A stretch of DNA of 64,000 nt from Meloidogyne chitwoodi. Taxonomy: Eukaryota > Nematoda > Chromadorea > Rhabditida > Meloidogynidae. Shown one piece after another: positions 1 through 12,208 of the stretch. Both the position numbers and the translations under genes were made by a program. The notes below the pieces were generated by a model. It did no database searches, was not told where the DNA came from, and worked only from the letters and a program-made list of their open reading frames with translations. Each line of letters begins with the position of its first letter. The first letter of the stretch is position 1. The stretch is taken from positions 1,302,001-1,366,000 of the forward strand of contig JACZZP010000004.1 in assembly GCA_015183035.1 (NCBI GenBank). The letters run 5' to 3'.

Positions 1-848
1 TTGGCTGCTGCATTTCCAATTTTGTAAAAATTAAATTATATTTATTAAATATAATTATGGATTATTTTAGTTTTTTTATTATAACCAAAATTAATTTTAG
101 TAACTTTAATTAATTTTTAAATTATTTAGCTATCAATCCTTAAATAAATATTATTATATTTTTGCTCATTTAATTATTATATTTTTATTTATTTGTTATA
201 TAATATTTATAATTATAAAATCAACATTAAATTTTGCTTATTGGCCTGTTAATGGAAGTATATCAGATTTTAATGCTGTTCTTATTAAAGAAAATGTTTA
301 TTTATCTTTATTACCATTTATGATTACAATGACTTTCCCAGCAATTATTTCATATATTTTTGTTGGATTAATTATTTTATTTAAAAAAGGTAGTAAAATT
401 TAAAAAAAAAATAAAGCATTTTTTTATTTTAAAATATTTTAATAAAAATTATTTATTTTTACAAGTTTCTTCCTATGATAAAATGAAGAGAGTATATCGT
501 TCTTTATTTTTAATTGTTTTTGTTAATATTGGTGGTTATATTTTGTGCTCATTGCTAATTAAATTTATTATAATATATTTTAAAGGAAAAAAACCATTTT
601 ATTTTCATATTTTTATGATTATTCCTATATTAATTATTAATATTTCTAGTTCATCTAATTTCCCTATTTTATATATAAACAGGTAATTAATTTAAAATAT
701 TAAAAAAACTAATATTTTCTACATTTTTAGTTGTGATTATAAAAAAGCTTATAAAATGTTATTTAATTCATTTGGAATTAAATTAAAGACAAATACAACA
801 ACACCCTTATTATTATCACAAAAACAAAATAAATATTTAATTAATTAA
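1..848 (+). CDS. Srsx-like nematode chemoreceptor GPCR, 3' part (5' end outside window)
   Basis: The window opens in an exon ending at base 23 with the receptor motif AAAFPIL just before a GT donor. The same exon boundary occurs in the complete paralogue at 4699-6159. Next come an exon of about 128-401 carrying transmembrane segments (LIIIFLFICYIIFIIIK and a later ISYIFVGLIILFKK), an exon of about 469-682 (MKRVYRSLFLIVFVNIGGYI, then a last helix ending PILYINR), and a final exon of about 731-848 (DYKKAYK followed by a short hydrophilic tail). In the family these receptors sit in sensory cilia or other neuronal membranes and detect small molecules through G proteins. The assignment to Srsx rather than another serpentine family rests on the DRLLA..FPIF and LYINR..DYK.AY motifs and is moderately sure. 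The gene is incomplete only because the window starts inside it. Confidence 0.75.
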
Positions 849-1355
849 ATAATAATCTCATCAATATTTGAAATAAATATTTAATTAAAATTAAATTATT
901 GTTTATAATTTATCTAAATTATTTTAATAAAATTACAATATTTTTTATATTCTCTAATTATTTATTGTATAATAACATTTATTTTAAAACATTTTCATTA
1001 CACTAAAATTAACAAATAATTTTCATTTATTTATTAATAAAATTTATTAAATATTATTATTATAATAAATATATTTAAATTTCTTCATAAAAAAGAACCT
1101 TTGAGCTTTTTTACTTTTTGGTAAAAAATGTACTTTATATTTTTTAAAATAATTTATGTATTATTTTTAAAAAATAATTTTTATTTTCATTAGAAATCTA
1201 AATTTAGATTTCTTTTTTTACTAAAGTTGTGTAAACTTAAATTTAAATGAAAAAATAATTAAAATTTATTTATTTATTTTTCTAATTATTTTTTTTCTTA
1301 AATAATTTAAAAATACTTATCTAAATTAATTTTTAATAAAAAATCAAATAAAGTA
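849..1355. other. AT-rich intergenic gap
   Basis: I see no coding potential or repeat here. It holds the 3' flank of the first receptor and the upstream region of the ShK gene. Confidence 0.6.
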
Positions 1356-2110
1356 ATGGCATTTATTATTAAATTTAATTTTATTAATATATTATTAAAT
1401 ATTTTATCCTTTTCATTTTTTATAATTAAAAATAATTCTTTAAATAAATGGGATGATTGCTCGAAAATGGATGTCGGTTTATGTAAAGATGAGGTTATTT
1501 ATTAATAAAATAATAATATTTATCTGACAACACTCCCATAAATCCGAAAAATAAATTTGAAATAAAAAAATAACCCTTAACCAAATAAAATATTTTCCAT
1601 CAGCCAGAAGTAGCTAATTAAGCAATCTTAATTAGAATAAATTAAATTAAAAAATCATATTTAGTTCTATAAAAATGCAATGTTGGATATTTGTGAAGAC
1701 TTTTGTAAAAATAAGAGCCAAGAAAATAAAGATACTGAGAAAAAATGTGGTGACAAACCTGGATATACATTTCGGTTTATTTTGTAAAAAATAAAGATTG
1801 TTAAAAATTTTTAATTTAAGATATATAATTTTTTATTTTTTGCTAATATTAAAATAAAAATTTTTATAAAAAAGTTACAATTATTTTTTACTTTATTTTA
1901 ATTTAAAATCAGATTATAATTAAAGTTAAAAAACTTTTTTTTAAGTTTTCTTTCAAATTTCTATTTGCTTATTAATATATAATAAAACTTTAATTAATTA
2001 TCAGTTGTAAATCCTGGAAAAGAAATGGATTTTGTGAAGGAGGTTATGAAAATTTTTGGTCAGAAGAACTAATTAAAGAATATTGTGGAGAAATTTGTAA
2101 TAAATGTTAA
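1356..2110 (+). CDS. Small secreted protein with two ShK (ShKT-type) domains
   Basis: Three exons join in frame: 1356 to about 1484, about 1660-1777, and about 2000-2110. The protein is about 110 residues. It starts with a hydrophobic signal peptide rich in I/L/F, followed by two cysteine modules. The first runs C-x7-C, then CEDFC, then a last C. The second is CKSWKRNGFC, then CGEICNKC at the C-terminus. This spacing matches the ShK fold (six cysteines ending C-x3-C-x2-C), which in nematodes is common in secreted enzymes and small secreted proteins and can bind potassium channels. The phases agree at both joins. No catalytic domain is present, so this is a free-standing ShK protein. Secretion is inferred from the N-terminus and a role at the host interface is speculation. 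The domain call is fairly sure for the second unit and weaker for the first. Confidence 0.7.
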
Positions 2111-2899
2111 ATAAATTATAAAAAATATTTAAATAATTTAATTTATTTTTATAATATTTTATTTTTACAATTTTATACAATTAAAATTATTAAACAAAAT
2201 CAGGCTAATTTTCATTATTATTATTTTGTAATATTTTTTTTTCATTTATAAATTTTTTTAAAAATGTTTTCTTATTTTTGTTATTTAAATTTTTCTATTA
2301 TAATAAATTATAAATTTTTGTATTTTATTTATTTAAATATAATTCTTTAGTAAAATGAATGATTTATTTTTTATTATAAAAAAGAATTCTTTAGAGGACC
2401 AAATATAATTATTAATAAATATATTTGAGGAAATTTAAATAAAATTGTTAAATAACTTTTATTTTTATTATAAATATAATTTATTATATTGAATATTTAT
2501 TTTTTATTTTTACATTAATCATTATTAAAAACTGATCTTACAAACTCTTCTTCAAATTTTTAACATTTTTTTAAATTAAATGACAAATTAATGAAAGTAC
2601 TAAAATGTTTAATAATAAATGATTCAGAAAAGATTTTAGTTTTTATCTTGGAAATTTTGTTATTAAAATGATGATTCAAAAATAAAAATATTTTAGGATA
2701 AATTAAAAAATGTTTACTATTTAAGAATTATTTATTAAATAAAAATGAAAATAAAAAAACATTTTTAAACTTTAAATTAATTTTTTTAAATTATTCTTAA
2801 ATTTTTAAAATATTTTTAATAAAAAATATTAATTAAAAATTAATAAATTTATTTTTTAATAATTATTTATTTAATTTTAAATATTTTAATTTTTTAGTC
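2111..2899. other. AT-rich intergenic gap
   Basis: Low-complexity A/T tracts only. No gene or repeat is recognised. Confidence 0.55.
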
Positions 2900-3626
2900 A
2901 TGTTTTTGTTTATTATTATTATTTATTTTACTTTATTTATTCTTTTAACAAATGCTTTTAAAGAAGAAAAACCAAAATTAATAAATTCTGATGATAATGG
3001 AAAAAAAGAAGAATTACTTCCTAAAATTGGTTTTTTATTAAATAAATAATTATTTTATATATTAAAATTAATTTTAGGACTTTTGGGATTACAACAACCA
3101 AATGGTATAAATTAATATTTAAAAGTTTATTTAAAATAAATAAATTAATAATTTTAGGACCATTTGGAGGAACTGGATTAAATATTCAATCTCCTTTCCC
3201 ATTTTCAAATTATTTACCACCACAACCATATAATAATTACCAACAACAACCTCCACAATTTAATAATAATTATTTACGTCCACAATATTTTCCTTCTCCA
3301 TTTATTCAACAACCATTTATTAATCCTTTACTTAATTATCAAAACTATCCTGGATTTAATTTGGGAAATGGAAATATTCCTCAATATCCTAATTATCAAT
3401 ATCCTGGATTTCCTCCTCAATTTCCAGTAAATGGTATTAATGGAGGTAAATAAAATTAAAAAAAAATTGTTTTTTTTATTTATAAATTTTAAAAATTAAA
3501 AATATAGTAAATATATTTATTTATTAAATTTAAATAATTAAACGATATATATTTATTTAATTTAATTATATTTAATTATTAGGAATTCCTAATCAACTTA
3601 ATCCTACTGGTACTGGTGTGCTCTAA
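2900..3626 (+). CDS. Secreted Pro/Gln/Asn/Tyr-rich low-complexity protein
   Basis: The start codon opens a classic signal peptide (MFLFIIIIYFTLFILLTNAF), followed by a short acidic/basic stretch. Introns at about 3031, 3103 and 3446 all interrupt a Gly codon after its first base, so the phases agree. The mature part has no recognisable domain. It is rich in Pro, Gln, Asn, Tyr and Phe (motifs PFPFSNYLPPQP, NYQQQPPQF, PQYPNYQYPG) and ends GTGVL. Such composition is typical of disordered extracellular, cuticle or gland-secreted proteins, but no family is recognised. Total length is about 170 residues. The short middle exon (GLLGLQQPNG) is supported by splice sites and phase only. Confidence 0.6.
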
Positions 3627-4698
3627 TGAATGAAAATAAAAAGAAGATATTATTTTGAAAAACTAATTAAATAATACAAATGAATACATTATCAATATTC
3701 TGTCACTTATATTAAATACATAAAAAGTTATTTTTTATTTGCTAAAAATGAAAAATTTATTTTAAAAATAAATTTAAAATAGTCTAATTGAATGATTGAA
3801 GGAAAGTTAAATTTTGTAAAAAAGTGTAAATTTTATTAAATTTTAGAAGGTTTTTGATTTTATTATATATTAATATTCATTGTTAATTAATAATTTAAAT
3901 ATTTTAAAATTTTTATAAATTTTTTATTAAATTATTATTAAAATATTACAACATATATCTAAATATTAAAATATATAATTATTTAAAAAAGTATATATTT
4001 AACTAAATTTTGCTAATTTTTATTTCTTTAAATTTACACATTTAATATAATTATATTTTTGGAATAAAATTTCTTCAAAATATTATTTAGTAAAATAACT
4101 GACATAACTTTATGAATAGAATAGAAATTAATTTAAAATAATTAATATTAAAATTAATTTTTTTATTTTAAGTATTTAATAAATTAATTAAATTTTGTTT
4201 AATTTTTTAATAAAAATTCTTAAAATTTGTTAAAATTATTTAATTTTTGTAAATAATTTAATTAACAATATTTTAAATTTATCTCAATAATTTAAACAAG
4301 AAATAAATTTTTATTAAAATTTTTACAATAATTAATTAAATTATATTTAAATTTTCTTAATTTATAAAAAACCAACATTAACAAAAAATTTACTTTTAAA
4401 TATCTTTTATTTATTCCCATTAAAATTTTATTTAAAATTAAAATATGTTAGGCAAATTTATTACCAAATTTTCTCACAAATTTAATTAAAAGTAAAATTT
4501 AAATTGTTTACAATTTTTAAAAAATTATTTTAACATAATTAATTAAAGTTTATATTTTATTTTAATGAATGCCATACTTCACATTTAACTTTAATTAATA
4601 TTTTAAAAGTATAAAAAATTATATAAATTTATTAAATAATTTAATTACTATTAAATTTATTAACTAAAATTTAGAATATTTTGAAATAATTTAATTAA
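3627..4698. other. AT-rich intergenic gap
   Basis: About 1.1 kb at very high A/T upstream of a receptor gene. No coding or structured element is seen. Confidence 0.55.
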
Positions 4699-6159
4699 AT
4701 GTCTAACCAAAATTTTTCTGAATGGGCTAACTTAGGAGGGCCATCCTTAAATGTAAGTAGTATATTTAAATTATTTAATAAAAAATATTTAAAAAAAATT
4801 AAGAAAACTTATTTGTCATATAAAGATACTGGTATTAATTCATTATTTTTTGTACCAGCTTTAATTCGTTCATTTATGGCATTAATATCAATTTTATTTA
4901 ATTTAAGTGTTTGTTATATAACAATTAAATATAGGTAAATTTTTTAAATATATTTTTTAATAATAAAAAAAAAATTAATTTTTTAGAAAAAAATATTTGT
5001 CAATTAAAAGTAATACTTCAATTTTATTAGCAATTAATTCTTTTTTTGAAATTTTACATCAATCTGGACAATTTATTTTTCTAGCAGTTGCATTAAGTGG
5101 AAAAAATTTAATTTCATTTGGAAAAATTGTTTTTTATCAAACACATTCAATCCTTGGTTATTATTCAGCAATTTTTATGTTTACAACTCTTAGCTTTGAC
5201 AGACTTTTGGCAGTGGCATTTCCAATTTTGTAAAAAAAATAATTATTTTAATTAAAGCTTAATATAAGACTTGAAAATAAAAATAAAAGAAAATTAAAAT
5301 TTTCTTTTAGTAAATATGTAAATACTAGATGCTTCCACGACCCATCGGGGGCCACTTTCTGTTGAGAATTTTTTAGTTGCCAAAAATTCTAATTCGCTGA
5401 AACCAAAAAAACTGAAAAAACCGACCTAACCAAGCTTTAAAATAACATTTCATTTAATTTAGCTATAAAACAATAAATCAACATCGACATTTATGTACAC
5501 ATTTTATTTTAATTATATTACTTAATTGTTATATAATATTTATAATTATAAAATCTTTAATTAATTTTAATGAATGGCCGATAAATGGAACTCTTAATGA
5601 GTTTATTGTTATAATTAAAATTGAAAATAATTTATTGGCTTCAATTCCTTTTATGTTTACTCCTCCAATAATTTTATATTCTTTAATTGGATTAATATTA
5701 TTTATTAAAAAAGGTATTATATTATTAAAAAATAATTATAATTTAATATATTTTTTTAGTTTCATCAGATGAAATGATGAAGAAAATATATAGATCATTA
5801 TTTTTAATAGTTTTTATAAATATTGGAGGATATATTTCTACATTATTAATTATTAATTATATTATAAGACCTTTAATAGAATTAGATGATCCCCTTCAAT
5901 TTTTAAATTTTAGTATTTTTCATGTAACAATTATTACTATTGCTAGTGCTTCTAATGCACCAATTCTTTATATAAATAGGTAAAAATAAAAATTATTTTA
6001 ATTTATTTTATTATTTTTAGTAAAGATTATAAAAATGCTTATAAAAAAGAATTTAAATTAATTAAACAAAAAATATTTAAATTTTTTGGAATTAAACAAC
6101 AAATATTTATTAAAACAATTGTAGTTTTACATAAAAACAATAACACTACAAATAATTAA
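4699..6159 (+). CDS. Srsx-like nematode chemoreceptor GPCR, complete
   Basis: This seven-transmembrane receptor has about six exons: 4699-4752, 4804-4934, 4987-5229, about 5462-5714, about 5760-5982, and about 6021-6159. The 51-bp first intron (gtaagt...attaag) is open and in frame, so a naive ORF reads through it. Splicing it out aligns the N-terminus with the paralogue at 41736. Motifs in order: LFNLSVCYITIKYR at the end of TM1, KSNTSILLAINSFFEILHQS in TM2, TTLSFDRLLAVAFPIF at the end of TM3, a TM4 exon beginning YKTINQHRHLC, a TM5 exon ending LIGLILFIKK, YRSLFLIVFINIGGYIS in TM6, APILYINR in TM7, then a DYKNAYKKEF tail. It should act as a ligand-gated receptor in sensory neurons. It is the near neighbour and closest relative of the partial gene at 1-848, so the pair looks like a tandem duplication with the ShK and Pro-rich genes between them. 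Confidence 0.8.
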
Positions 6160-6573
6160 ATATTCTTAAATAGAATAATTAATTAAATGATTTTTTATTA
6201 AATATTATTACTCTTTTTATTATAAATAATAGCAAAAGGATTCAGAAAAAAAGAATAACTTTATTTAAAAAAATTTTTAATCAATTTATATTTTTTATTT
6301 TTCATTATATAATTGTTGTTGATAAAAATAAAAAAATAATTAAATGAACAAACTAAAATACAGAAGAAGCGTGCTTTTGCTCAATTTATTTAAATTTATC
6401 CCTATTTATTGGTAGTCACAAAGGACGGCACATCGGTGGCTTTTCGCTGTTATAAACTTTACTTAACTAAATTTATGAACAAAACTATTAATTTATTATA
6501 TTAATTTTAATAAATTAATACTCTAATGTCCTGAATTTTAAAAACACTAAAGCAATATTTATTTTATTGAATT

Positions 6574-7569
6574 ATTTAAATGGTGACCGGAAAATTCCTC
6601 TTCGGAAAATTCCTCTCGGAAAATTCCTCTCCAAATTTTCGGAAAATTCCTCTTTAACGGAAAATTCCTCTCTAAGCAAAATAATCGGAAAATTCCTCTT
6701 CGGAAATTCCTCTTTTTAGAGGAAAATTCCTCTCCAAATTAAAAATTATTAAAAATTATGGTTGTTCTTTAGTATATCGGACCCGAACTCGGATCAAGTA
6801 ACATATCATTCGATTCCTCTTGTCGAGCTGAGTTCGAATATATAAGAATTTCTTGCAGGAGACAAATACTCACCGAGTTACAGGTCCCCAAATATCGAAA
6901 AACCATAGGGGGGAGTAAGCTCATTTGAGGTGATTATCGCGGCTGCACTTAAATTATTTTCACTGAATTAATTATTTTGTTGTAATTTGCGCCGTAGAAT
7001 AACGCATGTACCAAAAGCCAACGAGAGATGGGCTCCCAAATGAAGAAGTCATAAAACACTCCCAATAAGTCCAAGTTTTGCGTGTTTCCAGTAAACTTCG
7101 ATCTTTCATAACTTTGTTCATAATCGTTCAATCAAGACGATTTTAGACTCATTCGATAGGTCTCGAAGAGCTCTTTCGAATGAGCTATCATTTGTATAAA
7201 CGAATTTTTCACACCAAAAAGAGCTTTGTCCCCCCTATGGTTTTTCGAATTTCAGGGACCTGTAACTCGGCTCAAACATTTTTCCTAGAAATAAAATTTA
7301 TTTATTCGAACTCAGCTCGACAAGAGGAATCGAATGATGTGTTACTTGATCCGAGTTCGGGTCCCATATACTAAAGAACAACCATAATTTTTAATAATTT
7401 TTAATTTGGAGAGGAATTTTCCTCTAAAAAGAGGAATTTCCGAAGAGGAATTTTCCGATTATTTTGCTTAAAGAGGAATTTTCCGTTAAAGAGGAATTTT
7501 CCGAAAATTTGGAGAGGAATTTTCCGAGAGGAATTTTCCGAAGAGGAATTTTCCGGTAATCATTTAAAT
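6574..7569. mobile_element. Non-autonomous TIR element with GGAAAATTCCTC-repeat arms (980 bp, 8-bp TSD)
   Basis: The element spans 6582-7561 and is flanked by ATTTAAAT direct repeats (6574-6581, 7562-7569). The two arms, each about 330 bp, are nearly perfect inverted copies. The outer part of each arm is a run of GGAAAATTCCTC units in varied spacing. Further in come an ACCCGAACTCGG segment and ACCATAGGGGGGAGTAAGC. The core of about 300 bp (6916-7227) is not palindromic and is shared, reversed, with the element at 17538-18163. An 8-bp duplication suggests hAT-like or another 8-bp-TSD class, but the ends (GGTGACCGG and GATTACCGG) do not fit hAT well. Confidence 0.8.
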
Positions 7570-7787
7570 GCCCACGCATTCGTGGAATTTAAATTATTAA
7601 ATTAGTGGTGTATAATTAAAGGAGAGGAGAGTGGAAATGGATTCCGTTTTGTTCAATGATTTTTTAAAAATCAATATTAGAAAACAAAATGAAAATTTTT
7701 AGCAAAATATAATATTAATTATGATGCATTTAAGAAGAAATTTAGTTGTTTTAAATTTTATTTTTTCTTTAAACTTTTATAATTATA

Positions 7788-7888
7788 TTAGCAACTAGAG
7801 ATCGGCCAAATTCAAATATTTGTCAAATTTTTTTCAAATTGTTTGATTTGAATTTGATTTTGAGAAAATCCCGATCTCTATTAGCAAC
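7788..7888. mobile_element. hAT-like MITE, 85 bp, TSD TTAGCAAC
   Basis: The element at 7796-7880 has inverted ends TAGAGATCGG...CCGATCTCTA and is flanked by exact 8-bp duplications TTAGCAAC at 7788-7795 and 7881-7888. The interior pairs partly (TCAAAT...ATTTGA). The TAGAG terminus plus 8-bp TSD fits the hAT superfamily. The same terminus appears at 24473 and 41039. Confidence 0.8.
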
Positions 7889-8030
7889 TTTATTTATTTT
7901 ATTTATTTAATTTTAAAGTTATTAATTATAAAAAAAGTTTAATAATTTTTAACTATATTCCCACCGTAATCAATTAATTTTTTAAATATTAAATTTAATA
8001 CCTAGTTTATTTTATTTTTGTCTAGATGGG

Positions 8031-8310
8031 TAAGGGGCAAAACACCATCTTCCCAAAATACAATCAACCAAAACACCATCTAAAAAAATATTTTATTTTA
8101 AGTGATTTATTATGTTTTAACTTAAGATAAACGCGTTCTTCGTATTTTTTAATGTTTTTATAAGATATTTGAAGTGTTCAGAAAAATATGTAACACTCAA
8201 AAAGAAACAAAAATCAAAATATTTTTTTAGATGGTGTTTTGGTCGGATTGTATTTTGGGAAGAGGTGATTTGTCGGACTGTATTTTGTCTGATTGTATTT
8301 TATCTGATTG
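8031..8310. repeat. Foldback repeat with AACACCATC / GATGGTGTT arms
   Basis: The left arm (about 8038-8095) reads CAAAACACCATCTTCCC followed by AAAATACAATC and a second AAACACCATCT. The right arm (about 8218-8270) is its reverse complement (AGATGGTGTTTTGG then ATTGTATTTTGGGAAGA). The right side carries extra copies of the TCTGATTGTATTTT unit to about 8310. I could not fix a target duplication, so the borders are approximate. Confidence 0.6.
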
Positions 8311-8616
8311 TGATTTTCCCCGACACGGTCTAATTTCATTACTAAATTTGCTAACTAACATTTAAGGAAAAATAATGAAAAAACAAAAATAATGCTAGTG
8401 TCTGATAAAATCAAAGTTATTGGCCCGATTACGTATGAGATTTTTAAACTTTAATAGTTTTCTCAATTTTTTATTCAAATATCTGTTCGCAAGTTATTTG
8501 TACTTTATTATCTTTGGGAATGATAAAAAAGAAAATTTAAACATTTAAATATTAAAGTTTTAATTAATTATATATAAATAATAGATATTTATTTAATTTT
8601 AGAATTAAAAAATTTA

Positions 8617-11600
8617 ATGTTTTCCTTTTTGAATTATTTCCTAAAATTATTATTTTTAATAATATTTATTTTTCTTATTTTAACTCATTTATCTTCAAAT
8701 TTTAAAAAAGAGTATGAACAAACAACAATTCTTTTATCAAATTCAATAAAAGAAAAACAAATTTTAAAACCTTGGGAAATATTTTCTGGTTATAAAATAA
8801 CAGAACAAAAACGTGAAAAAAGAGAACTTTTTACAATTACAACTATATTAATTTTAGTTTTTTGGAATATTACATTTGGACCATTTACTCAAATGCAAAT
8901 AACTAGTAAATTTAATTTAATTGGAACTTTTAAGGAAGGAGTAAGTTTTTTTATTTTTATTTTAAAAATAATTTTATATCTTTTTAATATTAAAAATAAA
9001 AAATTTAATAATTTCACTTTCAAAAAATTTTCCCTTTTTCTTTTCTATTTTTTTTTTATTAATTTTTGAGTTTACGCAATTAAAAACAATTTATTTTAAA
9101 CATAAAAAATCCTATTTCTTTTCTCTCATATTAATAAAAAATATCATAAGTGAAATTAAGATTTTGAATTAACTTTAATTTTTTAATTTATAAAATTCAA
9201 AACAAAATTAAAAAAAACAAATATCTAAGTCTTTTCCCAATATTTACATTTATAAATTTGTGGAAATATTAAAAAAATAATAATTAAATTTTCATAGGGT
9301 TGTATGTATCGAAATATAAAAAATAATTTTAAAAATTGGTGTGCTCCTACTGAAGATGAAATAATAGAGCGTCATTTCATTCAACAAATTTATATGTTAA
9401 TTTTTGAAAAAGTATCAGAAGATACTGGTGAATTATTTTTAAATATTTGTACAAAAGTATTATATTTTTTAAAAATATTTTTAAAATTAATTTTATTTAT
9501 TTAATAATTAATAATTTAGTAAAACTAATACTTTATATATATAAACAAATGTTTGGAATTCAAAAAATATCAATATTTGATTTAAAACAAAAATTTTCAA
9601 AAAAAGAACAACTTTTTCTTTTTCTTTTTAAATATCAATTAATTTCAAATAATGTTTCTAAATTTCTTTTATCAGAAAAAGAAAAATATTTATGGGAATT
9701 TTATCAAAATTATAATATATTAATAACAATAAAAGAAAATAATAATATTAATTGCAATGAAATTATAAAAGAATGGAAAGAAAAAATAAAAATAAAAAAA
9801 TTAAATAATTATGAGGGAATTAAACAATTTGGTGATGCTTTGAAATGCGGATGTGGAAATTTATTTAAAAATTGGAGAAATGCTGAGGGTAATTTATAAA
9901 TAAATATTTATTGTTTTATAATAAGTCTGATTTGTTTTTTAATTAAAAGTTTAGAATATTTAATATTTTTGTATTAATTAATAAATATTTATATATTAAA
10001 TTCATAAAAGATAAGTTGACTGATTTTATTGATTAACGGGGAATTTTTAAAATTAAAATATATTTATTTTTAAATATAATCACTGCCAAATTAAATTTAA
10101 AACAATTTAGTTATTGAAAATATACAAAATCTATTTAAAATAAAAGATTGCCTTGAACTTTTGATAAAATATACTTTTAATCAATTTGAGGGAATTTCTG
10201 AATATTTAACAGGTAATTAATATTAAAATTAACTATAAATTATATTTAATATTTAAAAAAGACATATTATATATATTTAAAATAAAATATTTTTTTATTT
10301 ATTTATTTTTAGTATTAAATGAAGAAGAAAATAAATCTTATTTTCATAATATTTCACCAGAAGAAATGGGTGAAGAAATTTCATTAATTAATAATACTGC
10401 TGAACAAACAGAAAAATCAAAAATAGAAATTGCTTATGAAATTGCTAAAATAATTTTGTAAGTGTATTTATTATTTATTTTTTAAAATAATAAATAAATA
10501 ATTAATTATTTAAATATTTTTATTTAATTTATAGTGAAGAAATAAAAATAAAAAAGGATGAAAATTTTTTTAAAAATTTAAAAAAATTACTTATTGACAG
10601 AAAATCAAAATCATTTAATATTAATAATAGTAAAAATTATTCAACAAAAGAAAATTGTTTTGTTAATATTAAGAAATACAGCAATTATTATTTATTTGAT
10701 TTAAATTATAATTTAAATTTGAACCAAATGAAATTTCTTAAAAAAACTCCAAAATTAGAATATTTGATAAATGTATGTATTTTATTAATTACTTTATGTA
10801 GTTTTGAATATATTAAAATTATTTATATTTTTTTTAAATATATTAATTATTAAATACTTAGAAAGAAGAAATTAACGTTATCAAGAATTGTTCCCTTAAC
10901 TAAAAAATTACTTTATATCAGAAACATTTCGTTTTGAATACCAGATATATTTTTGTAAGGAATACACCAGTGTTTGCGTGACCGGCCTTTTCCCGGTCAT
11001 AAAAATGACCTGACCTGACCAAAAATTTCGTTCGGGTCAGGTCTGGTCTGGTCAGGTCATTTTTGGTCGTGACCGAAACCCGGTCACGAAAACACTGGAA
11101 TACACTAATAAATTAATTATATTTTCCTCTCCATATATATAATAAAATTAAATTTAAAAAATTAAATTTATTATTTAGTTATATGAAATAATCTTTTTAA
11201 ATTATTTTATTTTTTAGGATATTTTATATAAAGCCAAAGAATTATCTTTTTACAATAAATTAAATAATTCTAATTTAGAAATAATATTAAAATTTATTCA
11301 AAATATTTTTTTGATTATACAAATAAGAAAGACTATATGTTACGCATTTGATTTAATTAAATTTAACAATAAGGCATGCCAAAAATTAGACAATAATAAA
11401 AAGTTTTTATAAAAAAAATTTTAAAAGTTTTATTTTCTTTTTTTAGTTTAAAAGGAAAAAATATTGATAATAAAGGTTGTTTAATATTTGATGAAAATTT
11501 TATTAATAAATTTGATAAACTTTGTATTAAATTTAATTTTCAAAATATTATTGAAAGAAAAGAATTTCTTCGTTTTGAAGGAATTGGAGAATTTGACAAA

Positions 11601-12208
11601 GATTTTGAAATTAATTTTTTAAATTATGAAATATTAAAACAAATAAAAGAAAAAAATAATTATTTATTTGATGAAAGTTATTATCCAGAAAATAGTTATA
11701 TATTTTTAAATAAATTATTTTTAAATTAAAAAAAAATATTTTTCATTTAACAGATATTTCCAATAACTTTGACATTCCAAGATTAAGTTTAGATCAGAAG
11801 GCAAGATTTAGTTTTGATTTAGATTCGAATCCATCGTTATTTTCAAGATTATCTGACGTTAATGAAAACAAAAATTTATTTAAAGGTTTTAAATATATTT
11901 TTTATTAAAATAATTTAATAAATATTATTATTTATTAAAGAAGAGCCAAAACCAAGAAAAAAACGTGCTTTTCCTCTTATTTTACCTGCCATAGCTTTTG
12001 GAGGATCTTTATTATTTCAACAATTTTATAAAGTTTTATTTTTAAAGCATGATCCAATAAAATTAATGTTTAATTGTTTAAAAAATACAAATAATTTTAA
12101 AACATTTAAATGTAAAATTCCTGAGGAAATACAAAATGAGCAACTTTTTATCAAAAAAATAAAAAAAATTGTTTTAGAAGAAATGTCTTTAAATTTAAGT
12201 TGGTAGTT
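8617..12208 (+). CDS. Unrecognised multi-exon Lys/Asn-rich protein with N-terminal membrane segments
   Basis: Exon 1 (8617-8940) starts MFSFLNYFLKLLFLIIFIFL, a membrane anchor or signal, and has a second hydrophobic stretch ending at a gtaagt donor. Later coding blocks lie at about 9298-9440, 9520-9892, 10109-10210, 10312-10458, 10534-10770, 11219-11400, 11446-11728, 11754-11885 and 11940-12208. Phases agree at several joins, for example residues running NAEVIENIQNLFKI and EYLTVLNEEENK. The sequence is hydrophilic, dominated by K, N, E and I codons, apart from a late hydrophobic stretch near 11975-12030 (FPLILPAIAFGGSLLF). I recognise no domain or catalytic motif. Some joins are uncertain (around 9430-9520 and 11400-11446), and the block could be two genes. 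A small hAT MITE lies in the intron at 10968-11097. Confidence 0.45.
10960..11105. mobile_element. hAT-like MITE, 130 bp, TSD GAATACAC, intronic
   Basis: The element at 10968-11097 starts CAGTGTTTGCGTGACCGG and ends CCGGTCACGAAAACACTG. It is flanked by exact 8-bp copies of GAATACAC (10960-10967, 11098-11105). The interior holds inverted runs of TGACCTGACC and GGTCTGGTC. CAGTG ends with an 8-bp TSD are characteristic of hAT elements. The same CAGTGTT ends are found at 60688-60860. Confidence 0.85.

Noticed and set aside
7180..7374. Plus-strand frame of 64 codons with SYHLYKRIFHTKKSF
   Set aside because: It lies across the inverted arm of the 980-bp element and has no conserved copy in the sister element.
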